A DNA stretch of 64,000 bases, taken from contig DCRZ01000003.1 of the NCBI GenBank assembly GCA_002325375.1, forward strand, positions 62,001 to 126,000. Reading direction: 5' to 3'. The DNA is from Rhodospirillaceae bacterium UBA1479. GTDB taxonomy: Bacteria; Pseudomonadota; Alphaproteobacteria; Rhodospirillales; Casp-alpha2. This document shows positions 34,889-44,386 of this stretch, piece after piece. Within the stretch, counting starts at the first letter, position 1. Each line of letters begins with the position of its first letter. The position numbers and the translations under genes are program-made. Below the pieces are notes generated by a model that did no database searches, was not told where the DNA came from, and saw nothing but the letters and a program-made list of their open reading frames with translations.

Positions 34889-34985
34889 GCCCCTCACCCC
34901 TCCCTCTCCCCCAAGGGGGAGAGGGAGGGTCGTGCCGGAAGCATCCCCTCGCCCCCGGAGGGGGAGAGGGACAGGGTGAGGGGGG
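34889..34985. repeat. Nested palindromic intergenic element (REP-like)
   Basis: A perfect 15-bp stem pairs CCCTCCCTCTCCCCC (34898-34912) with its complement (34915-34929). The right half holds another C-run/G-run hairpin near 34945-34970. The outer arms CCCCTCACCC (34890-34899) and GGGTGAGGGG (34974-34983) are complementary. It lies between two convergent gene ends, the usual place for dispersed bacterial palindromes, and could also serve as a bidirectional transcript end. Confidence 0.75.
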
Positions 34986-35025
34986 CTGGACCTCCGGCCC
35001 GCATAACCAAACCCGGATGACCGCC

Positions 35026-36201
35026 TCAGCGCACCAGTTCGCGGGTCGCCCGGTCGAGGCCGTCCAGGGTCAGCGGGAACATGCGCCCGCCCATCAGCCG
35101 CCGGATCATGTCGACGGACTGGGTATGACCCCACCAATCCTCTTTCACGGGATTGAGCCAGACCGCCCGCGAATAGACGCTGAGGATGCGCTGCATCCAC
35201 AGGCTGCCCGCTTCCTCGTTCCAATGCTCGACGCTGCCGCCGGGATAGGCGATCTCGTAGGGGCTCATGGACGCATCACCGACGAAGATGATTTTGTAGT
35301 CGGCCGGGTAGGTGTGCAGCACCTCCCAGGTCGGGATCGTGTCCGTGCGCCGGCGGATGTTGTCCTTCCACACCCGCTCATACGGGCAGTTGTGGAAGTA
35401 GAAATATTCCAGATGCTTGAATTCGGACCGCGCGGCGGAAAACAGTTCCTCCATCACCCGCACGTGCGGGTTCATGGACCCGCCCACATCCAAAAATAAC
35501 AGCACCTTTACCGCGTTATGTCGTTCCGGGACCATGCGGATGTCGAGGTAGCCGCTTTTGGCCGTGTTGCGGATGGTGCCGTCCAGGTCCAGTTCCGTCG
35601 GCGCCCCTTGCCGGGCGAACTGGCGCAGGCGGCGCAAGGCGACCTTGATGTTGCGGGTGCCGAGTTCCAGCGTGTCGTCCAGGTTCTTGAATTCGCGCTT
35701 GTCCCAGACCTTCACGGCGCGGAAGTTGCGGTTGTCGTCCTGACCGATGCGCACCCCTTCCGGATTATAGCCGTAGGCGCCGAAGGGGGACGTGCCGGCG
35801 GTGCCGATCCATTTCGATCCGCCCTGGTGGCGCTTTTTCTGCTCCTCCAGGCGCTTCTTCAGGGTTTCCATCAGCTTGTCCCAGCCGCCCAGCGCTTCGA
35901 TCTGCGCCCGTTCCTCGGGCGTCAGCGTGCGCTCCGCCAGCTTGCGCAGCCATTCCTCGGGAATGTCCTGGACGTCGACCTGTTCCATCTGCTCCAGCCC
36001 CTTGAAGACATGGCCGAACACCTGGTCGAATTTATCCAGGTTCTTTTCGTCCTTCACCAGGGCGGCGCGGGACAGATAATAGAAATGCTCAATGCTGTAG
36101 TCCGCCAGCCCGGCGTCCATGCCGTCCAGTAGGGTCAGGTATTCCCGCAAGGACACGGGCACCTTGGCCGACCGCAGTTCGAGGAAGAAATTGATGAACA
36201 T
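35026..36201 (-). CDS. VWA domain-containing CoxE-like protein
   Basis: A 391-residue protein with an N-terminal helical region (CoxE-like, SAKVPVSLREYLTLLDGM) and a C-terminal von Willebrand factor A domain. The MIDAS motif reads LFLDVGGSM from Asp238, where a DxSxS would normally have Ser as the third residue; this Gly form is common in this subfamily as I recall. VWA proteins of this kind work with MoxR ATPases as metal-insertion or assembly chaperones. A MoxR ATPase gene lies 2 kb downstream (38335-39186). A YdhR-like gene is divergent from it. Confidence 0.88.
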   Translation of the reverse strand: MFINFFLELRSAKVPVSLREYLTLLDGMDAGLADYSIEHFYYLSRAALVKDEKNLDKFDQVFGHVFKGLEQMEQVDVQDIPEEWLRKLAERTLTPEERAQIEALGGWDKLMETLKKRLEEQKKRHQGGSKWIGTAGTSPFGAYGYNPEGVRIGQDDNRNFRAVKVWDKREFKNLDDTLELGTRNIKVALRRLRQFARQGAPTELDLDGTIRNTAKSGYLDIRMVPERHNAVKVLLFLDVGGSMNPHVRVMEELFSAARSEFKHLEYFYFHNCPYERVWKDNIRRRTDTIPTWEVLHTYPADYKIIFVGDASMSPYEIAYPGGSVEHWNEEAGSLWMQRILSVYSRAVWLNPVKEDWWGHTQSVDMIRRLMGGRMFPLTLDGLDRATRELVR

Positions 36202-36310
36202 GGCCGCACCTTAGCCTCGCACCCCGCCCCTGCCAATCCTGCTTCAACGCAATGCACGGAGCGGATAAGCTGGCGCCCATATAACAAACTATTTAAACGG
36301 GAGCCCATCC

Positions 36311-36619
36311 ATGATCACCGTCGTCGTCAATTTCGACCTGCCGCCCGGCACGACCCTGGCCGACGCCACCGCGCGCTTTCAAGACAGTTCGCAAAAGTAC
36401 CTGGGCGCCCCCGGCCTGCTGCGCAAATTTTACCTGTACAACGCAGAAACCATGACCGGCGGCGGGGCCTATGTGTTCGGCACACGGGCCGAGGCCGACG
36501 CCTTGCTGAACGACGCCTGGGTCGCCTCGATCACCGAACGCTATGGCTCGCCGCCGCGCCTGACCTATTTCGAATCCCCCGTGGTCGTCGATAACGTGGC
36601 CGGCGAAATCATCGGCTAA
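36311..36619 (+). CDS. YdhR-like monooxygenase-fold protein
   Basis: A 102-residue protein of the dimeric alpha+beta barrel type, matching YdhR-like putative monooxygenases: VVVNFDLPPGTTLADATARFQ at the N-terminus, GLLRKFYLYNAETMTGGGAYVF in the middle and TERYGSPPRLTYFESPVVVDN at the end. Enzymatic activity is not established for the family. The ATG has GGGAGC upstream. Its stop is three bases from the end of the convergent mechanosensitive channel gene. Confidence 0.85.
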   Translation: MITVVVNFDLPPGTTLADATARFQDSSQKYLGAPGLLRKFYLYNAETMTGGGAYVFGTRAEADALLNDAWVASITERYGSPPRLTYFESPVVVDNVAGEIIG

Positions 36620-36622
36620 GCA

Positions 36623-37951
36623 TCAGTCCTTGTCCGGCCCCGCGACCTCGACCTTGATCGGCACGGACGACCGCAGATGCAGGTCGCGCTGCGGGAACGG
36701 GAACACCACGCCGTGTTCGTGGTATAGGTCCCAGATCTTCAATTGCACCTCGCTGCGCACGTTGGCGACGCCGTTCTGAGGATCGTCGATCCAGAACCGA
36801 AGTTCCAAAATCACCGCGTTGTCACCGAATTCGATCAGATGGCAGACCGGCTTGGGATCCTTCAGCACCCGGTTGACCCCGTCGGCGGCCTGCACCGCCA
36901 GTTCCCGCGCCTTGTGCACGTCGGCGCCGTAATCGACGCCGATCGGCACCTTCTGGCGGATCATGGAATTGGAATAGGACCAGTTCTCGACCCGCTGGGA
37001 GATCAGCTCCTCGTTCGGGATCAGGTGCTCGGTCCCGTCGCGGGTAATGACCGAGACGTAGCGGGCGCCTAAGGTGTTGATCCAGCCGAAGGTATCGCCC
37101 ACGGCGATCACGTCGCCCGGTTTGACGGAGCGATCCATCAACAGGATCACCCCCGACATCAGGTTGGAGACGACCTTCTGCAGGCCGAAGCCGATACCGA
37201 GGCCCAAGGCGCCGCCGAACACCGCGAAGACCGCCAGATTGATGCCGACGCTTTCCAGGGCCAGGGCGATGGCCAGGGCATAGAGAAACACCCGGGCGAA
37301 CTTGCCGAACAGCACGCGCATGGACGGTGTCAGGCTGTCCGAGGCGTTGATGCGGGTTTCCGCGATCCGCGACGTCACGGAGGCGAGATAAAGGAACAGG
37401 GCCGACAGCAACACCGCCTTGATCAGACCCAGGACCGACAGGCGGAATTCACCCAGGTTGAGCGCCATGTCGTCCAAGGTACGCATGGCCGGGTCGAGCA
37501 GGCCCAAAAGGTTCAAGGCCGCGATGGTCCAGGCGGTCACGGCGATGGCGCGGGCCCAGAACGGATTGCGGATCAGGCCTGAGGCCAGGCGGATCACCGC
37601 CCAGGCCGTCAGCAGCGAGACCGCCGCCTCCATCAAGTGATGGGGCCAGGCGGCGCCCTTGGCCGCGAACACGGCGAACCACAAGGCCGCCAGCCACAAC
37701 ACCGGCCGGGCGACGGGTTTGAGCGCCGCCGCCACGGGGGCGCCGAACCTTGCGTACCAGCCTTGATCCGGCCGCCGGTCGAGAACGGCCTCCAGCCGGG
37801 GCGACAGAAAGCGCGCGGCGACGAAGGTCGCGACGATCACGCCGAGTTGTACAAGGTTGTCGACGGCCAGCAGATGAACCTCAAGCCACAAAAGCGCAGC
37901 ATCGAGCCACTGGCGAAGCCGGTCAGGATCGAGAATCGTATTCAGGTTCAT
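36623..37951 (-). CDS. MscS family mechanosensitive ion channel
   Basis: A 442-residue membrane protein. After several hydrophobic helices it has the pore-lining MscS-type TM3, FAVFGGALGLGIGFGLQKVVSNLMSG, followed by the beta domain beginning DRSVKPGDVIAVGDTFGWI and the alpha/beta C-terminal domain. Such channels open under membrane tension and release osmolytes in hypo-osmotic shock. It is longer than E. coli MscS (286) because of extra N-terminal helices, similar to YbdG/MscM-like members. It follows the zinc-ribbon gene on the same strand. Confidence 0.9.
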   Translation of the reverse strand: MNLNTILDPDRLRQWLDAALLWLEVHLLAVDNLVQLGVIVATFVAARFLSPRLEAVLDRRPDQGWYARFGAPVAAALKPVARPVLWLAALWFAVFAAKGAAWPHHLMEAAVSLLTAWAVIRLASGLIRNPFWARAIAVTAWTIAALNLLGLLDPAMRTLDDMALNLGEFRLSVLGLIKAVLLSALFLYLASVTSRIAETRINASDSLTPSMRVLFGKFARVFLYALAIALALESVGINLAVFAVFGGALGLGIGFGLQKVVSNLMSGVILLMDRSVKPGDVIAVGDTFGWINTLGARYVSVITRDGTEHLIPNEELISQRVENWSYSNSMIRQKVPIGVDYGADVHKARELAVQAADGVNRVLKDPKPVCHLIEFGDNAVILELRFWIDDPQNGVANVRSEVQLKIWDLYHEHGVVFPFPQRDLHLRSSVPIKVEVAGPDKD

Positions 37952-38015
37952 GACGCCACCCTTCAGGTGTCTTCAGCTTATCCGACCGGCCCGCCGGGGG
38001 CCAGGGAGGACAGCG

Positions 38016-38327
38016 TCACGCCTTGGGCGCGTCTTCCGGGTCGGGCGCGGGCCCGTCGATTGGAACCAGCTGGATCGTCGCCTCGTCCACGGTCATGGAC
38101 AGCAGGATCAGGCCGGCCAGCAAGATCACCGTTCCCACGAGGGTCAGGGCGAACATGCCGATCATCTGGTGAAAGCCGAACAGAAGCGCGACGGCGATCA
38201 ACAGCGGCTTCCAACGCCCCAGGCGTTTGCTCGCCGTGCCGCAATTGCCGCAGACGACAGGCCGTCCGGCGGCCAGCGGCCAACTGGACAAGCTCTTGAA
38301 CTTGGTGCCGCAAGCGGGACAGCGCAT
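38016..38327 (-). CDS. Small zinc-ribbon membrane protein, function unknown
   Basis: A 103-residue protein with two CxxC pairs at the N-terminus (RCPACGT and VCGNCGT, residues 2-36), forming a likely zinc ribbon, and then two predicted transmembrane helices (LLIAVALLFGFHQMIG and LTLVGTVILLAGLILL). The acidic Pro-rich C-terminus is cytosolic or periplasmic. I know no assigned function. It is seven bases after the MoxR gene and before the MscS gene, so it is probably cotranscribed with alaS-moxR. Confidence 0.75.
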   Translation of the reverse strand: MRCPACGTKFKSLSSWPLAAGRPVVCGNCGTASKRLGRWKPLLIAVALLFGFHQMIGMFALTLVGTVILLAGLILLSMTVDEATIQLVPIDGPAPDPEDAPKA

Positions 38328-38334
38328 GGCCGCC

Positions 38335-39186
38335 TCAGCCGCCCTCGCGGCGGTTGAGGAAGGCCAGCCGTTCCAGCAGGTGGACGTCCTGCTCGTTCTT
38401 CAACAAGGCGCCGTAGAGCGGCGGGATCAGGTCCTTCTTGTCGTTCGATCGCAGGGTTTCCGGCGGGATGTCCTCGATCATCAAAAGCTTCAGCCAGTCG
38501 AGCAGTTCCGACGTCGACGGCTTCTTCTTCAGCCCCGGAACCTCGCGCAGGTCATAGAACAGGTTCAGCGCCTCGGCCACCAGGCGCTTCTGGATGCCCG
38601 GATGATGGACGTCGATGATCTGACGCATGGTGTCTTCGTCGGGGAAGCGGATGTAGTGGAAGAAACAGCGGCGCAGGAAGGCGTCCGGCAGTTCCTTTTC
38701 GTTGTTCGACGTAATGATGACGATGGGCCGGCGCGTCGCCTTCACGGTTTCCTTGGTTTCGTAGACGTAGAATTCCATGCGGTCGAGTTCGAGCAGCAGA
38801 TCGTTGGGGAATTCGATATCCGCCTTGTCGATCTCGTCGATCAGCAACACCGGGCGCTCGGGCGCATCGAAGGCTTCCCACAGCTTGCCGCGGATAATGT
38901 AGTTGCCAATGTCGTGGACCCGGGCGTCGCCCAGTTGTGAATCGCGCAGCCGCGCCACGGCGTCGTATTCGTAAAGCCCCTGCTGAGCCCGGGTGGTCGA
39001 CTTTACGTGCCATTGGATCAGGGGGGCGTTGATGGCGGCGGCGACCTCGGCCGCCAGCACGGTCTTGCCCGTGCCCGGCTCACCCTTGATCAGCAGCGGG
39101 CGTTCCAGGTTGATGGCGGCGTTGACCGCGACTTGCAGGTCTTCGGTCGCGACGAAGGTATCGGTGCCGGAAAATTTCTGGGTCAT
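38335..39186 (-). CDS. MoxR family AAA+ ATPase
   Basis: A 283-residue MoxR ATPase. Walker A is GEPGTGKTVLA, Walker B VLLIDEIDKAD, sensor 1 IIITSNNEKELPDAFLRRCFF. MoxR proteins act as chaperones in pairs with VWA proteins for cofactor or complex assembly. The VWA protein at 35026-36201 is a likely partner. An in-frame TTG at 39198 overlaps the alaS stop; ATG 39186 is the simpler start. Its job in this organism is unknown. Confidence 0.9.
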   Translation of the reverse strand: MTQKFSGTDTFVATEDLQVAVNAAINLERPLLIKGEPGTGKTVLAAEVAAAINAPLIQWHVKSTTRAQQGLYEYDAVARLRDSQLGDARVHDIGNYIIRGKLWEAFDAPERPVLLIDEIDKADIEFPNDLLLELDRMEFYVYETKETVKATRRPIVIITSNNEKELPDAFLRRCFFHYIRFPDEDTMRQIIDVHHPGIQKRLVAEALNLFYDLREVPGLKKKPSTSELLDWLKLLMIEDIPPETLRSNDKKDLIPPLYGALLKNEQDVHLLERLAFLNRREGG

Positions 39187-39194
39187 CGGTCCGC

Positions 39195-41861
<2,667 letters not shown>

Positions 41862-42309
41862 GGTCGTTATTTAAGCCCAGGGTTCAGGGGTTTAAAGCGA
41901 AGATATCAGGCGGTCGCGGATGGAAGCGACGGTTTTACCGGCAAGCCGGGGGCCTGTCCAGAAAGGTCGGCATTGCGGACCGGACCGCACCGCCACCAGC
42001 ATGAAGGATAGCGGCCCGCCGGGCCCGGGAAACGGCCAACGGGGCAGAATACATGCGGCCAGAGCGGCCGGTCTGGAAATGTCACCTCTTAGCCTTCCCG
42101 CAAGAGATAAAGAATGCGACCGGCGCGGGGGCGCCGCCAAACAACCCACAAAAGAATGCGACCGGCGCGGGGGCGCCGGTCGCGTTGGGGAGGAGTGCTG
42201 GGGGGCACACCACCGGTTCGGCCTGGGGGGACAGGCCTGGGGTCGGCCCGGAGGGTGACGGGCCTGGGAATATGGATATGTAAGAGGACGTTCGCCCGAG
42301 ATTGGCGGC
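41862..42309. other. Intergenic region between recA and alaS
   Basis: A 448-bp gap on the transcribed side of recA. It contains two 28-bp direct repeats (see separate entry), one followed by a long GC-rich dyad. The rest is Pro/Gly-coding-like GC-rich sequence with no supported gene. A promoter for alaS is expected here but none could be picked out by eye. Confidence 0.5.
42109..42183. repeat. Two 28-bp direct repeats with a GC-rich dyad
   Basis: The 28-bp unit, starting AAAGAATGCGACCGGCGCGG, occurs at 42109-42136 and 42151-42178, a period of 42. In the second copy the sequence forms a perfect 11-bp hairpin, GCGACCGGCGC (42158-42168) pairing with GCGCCGGTCGC (42173-42183) around GGGG. The first copy lost most of the right arm. 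This may be a recA transcript end or a repeat family member. Confidence 0.7.
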
Positions 42310-43416
42310 TTAGAACTCGTCCGCCGCCGTGTCCGGGGCGTCGCCGGCATCGCCGTCGCCGTCCGCATCGGGGGAACCGACCATCATTTCCTCGGAAATC
42401 AGGCCCGCGTTATGGCGAATCTGGTCCTCGATGGCCTTGGCCATCTCGGTGTTTTCGCGCAGGAACTGCTTGGCGTTCTCGCGGCCCTGCCCGATGCGCT
42501 CCGAATTGAAGGAGAACCAGGAGCCCGATTTCTCGACGATGTTGGCCTTGACGCCCAGGTCGAGCAGTTCGCCCATCTTGGAGATGCCTTCGCCGTACAT
42601 GATGTCGAATTCGATCATCTTGAAGGGCGGGGCCATCTTGTTCTTCACGACTTTGACCCGGGTCTGGTTGCCGACCACTTCGTCCCGGTCCTTGATGGCG
42701 CCGATGCGGCGGATTTCCATGCGCACGGAGGCATAGAACTTGAGCGCGTTGCCGCCCGAGGTGGTTTCCGGGTTGCCGAACATGACGCCGATCTTCATGC
42801 GGATCTGGTTGATGAAGATGACCATGGTATTGGACTTGGAGACCGAGGCCGTCAGCTTGCGCAGCGCCTGGCTCATGAGCCGGGCCTGCAGACCGACATG
42901 GGTGTCGCCCATTTCGCCTTCCAGTTCGGCCCGCGGCACCAGGGCCGCGACGGAATCGACCACCAGCACGTCAATGGCGCCGGAGCGCACCAGCGTGTCG
43001 GAGATTTCAAGCGCCTGTTCACCGGCGTCGGGCTGCGAAATCAGCAGCTCGTCGACGTTGACGCCCAGTTTCTTGGCATAGCTGGGGTCGAGCGCGTGTT
43101 CGGCGTCGACGAAGGCGCAGGTGCCGCCCATCTTCTGGGCTTCGGCGATCACATGCAGGGCCAGGGTCGTCTTGCCGGAGCTTTCCGGGCCGTAAACCTC
43201 GATAATGCGGCCGCGCGGCAGGCCGCCGATGCCGAGGCCGATGTCGAGGCCGATGGAGCCCGTGGAAATGGTCGGGGTATCGACCACCTCGCGCTGCCCC
43301 AGGCGCATGATCGAGCCCTTGCCGAAAGCCCGTTCGATCTGCCCCAATGCCGCGTCGAGGGCCTTGCTTTTATCCACGTCCTGCTTCTCCACCAAACGCA
43401 ATGCCGAATCGGCCAT
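42310..43416 (-). CDS. recA: Recombinase A
   Basis: The 368-residue recombinase forms filaments on single-stranded DNA for homologous repair and SOS induction. It is canonical: KALDAALGQIERAFGKGSIM, Walker A GPESSGKTTL, EHALDPSYAKKLGVN, DSVAALVPRAELEGEMGD, loop 2 IRMKIGVMFGNPETTSGGNALKF and an acidic C-terminal tail. A LexA box and a plausible -10 lie upstream (43519-43552). Confidence 0.98.
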   Translation of the reverse strand: MADSALRLVEKQDVDKSKALDAALGQIERAFGKGSIMRLGQREVVDTPTISTGSIGLDIGLGIGGLPRGRIIEVYGPESSGKTTLALHVIAEAQKMGGTCAFVDAEHALDPSYAKKLGVNVDELLISQPDAGEQALEISDTLVRSGAIDVLVVDSVAALVPRAELEGEMGDTHVGLQARLMSQALRKLTASVSKSNTMVIFINQIRMKIGVMFGNPETTSGGNALKFYASVRMEIRRIGAIKDRDEVVGNQTRVKVVKNKMAPPFKMIEFDIMYGEGISKMGELLDLGVKANIVEKSGSWFSFNSERIGQGRENAKQFLRENTEMAKAIEDQIRHNAGLISEEMMVGSPDADGDGDAGDAPDTAADEF

Positions 43417-43518
43417 CTTGCCACTCCCTTATTCCATAGGCCCGCAAGCCGTTGCAATTGCGTTCAATGTACGTGTTTTGTTCTCATTGACAAGCGCAAT
43501 TTATAATACGTTGATATA

Positions 43519-43552
43519 ATTATATTTTATCAGGTTTGTTCACAGAGTGTTC
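43519..43552 (-). promoter_or_regulatory. LexA (SOS) box and -10 element upstream of recA
   Basis: GTTC-N7-GTTC, the alphaproteobacterial LexA site, is exact at 43538-43552 (spacer acagagt). Reading towards recA, a TATAAT-like -10 falls at 43524-43519, so the box lies over the -35/spacer region, where a repressor would block RNA polymerase. It is ~122 bases before the recA start. Confidence 0.8.
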
Positions 43553-43652
43553 CGGTCAGAATCGGACTCTGGAACCCATGCTTAACGGATATGGTTAACA
43601 GCTGAACACCCAAGACTCTATGGGCGCATTTCAGCAATCGAACCTTCCAGCA

Positions 43653-44345
43653 TTAAGTCACTTCAACGATGCCTGAAGTGCGAAACTCATCGGGCATGCA
43701 TGTCAGAAAGTTACCTTTCATCCCCTTGGGACAAATAAGAAACTCGACATCTTCGCTGCGGATTTTTTTAAAGCGCAACATACCTTCCCATCCATGCTCG
43801 TTTGGCACTTCTTTCGGTCGAATTCCTTGAAATGGGTATTTTTGTGTAATTCGCCATTCGCGCTGTAGCCTGTCACACGAGGTTTGCATGTACTCATATT
43901 GCTCAAGTAGGGACTGATAACCCTTCGCGCCTAATAAGCCTGCAAACTCTTTATTCCCATATGCAAGCGCCATCCCCTTGTCGCCAGGTGAACCAATCTC
44001 TCGGGTTAACAACCGCATCTGATAACGAAATTTGAACCGCAGAGCCCACGCGGCAGCCTTACTGATATACCGAACTTTTCGCACACCATGTTTTTCGGCC
44101 CATTCGAACTTGATGGCGATTCCATAATCGCCTTTCTTCCGAACCGGACCAGCATCTTCCAATGAAGCCTCTGTAAAACAGACCATGCCAAAATTTTGAG
44201 GGTCCGTAGTAAATGGTCGATTGGAACCAAACAAGTCGTCCAATAACAACCGATCACAGGGCATTAGGGCGAACCCATTCGTCAGGATTCCAACAACCCC
44301 TCTTTCATCTGTGAAATGTATTAATTGCGGTTGCTCGATACCCAT
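43653..44345 (-). CDS. AbiGi-like putative abortive phage-resistance protein (orphan)
   Basis: A 230-residue protein that resembles the AbiGi family (putative abortive phage-resistance partner). The pattern LIHFTDERGVVGILTNGFAL at residues 8-27, then MVCFTEASLED and DYGIAIKFEWAEKHGVRKVRYIS, matches the HFT...L..I...GF / MVCFCD / YG....K.WG pattern of the family. The C-terminal half with YGNKEFAGLLG and EWRITQKYPFQGI continues it. It is AT-richer than its neighbours and sits alone between recA and cckA, with no AbiGii partner visible. No Shine-Dalgarno element is obvious. Its activity is unknown. Confidence 0.65.
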   Translation of the reverse strand: MGIEQPQLIHFTDERGVVGILTNGFALMPCDRLLLDDLFGSNRPFTTDPQNFGMVCFTEASLEDAGPVRKKGDYGIAIKFEWAEKHGVRKVRYISKAAAWALRFKFRYQMRLLTREIGSPGDKGMALAYGNKEFAGLLGAKGYQSLLEQYEYMQTSCDRLQREWRITQKYPFQGIRPKEVPNEHGWEGMLRFKKIRSEDVEFLICPKGMKGNFLTCMPDEFRTSGIVEVT

Positions 44346-44386
44346 GCATCACCACACGGCTGAAAACCTTCAAACAGACTGATTGC

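Noticed and set aside
43462..43483. Second GTTC...GTTC pair upstream of recA considered as a LexA box
   Set aside because: Spacing is 14 bases rather than 7, so it does not fit the site; the pair at 43538-43552 does.
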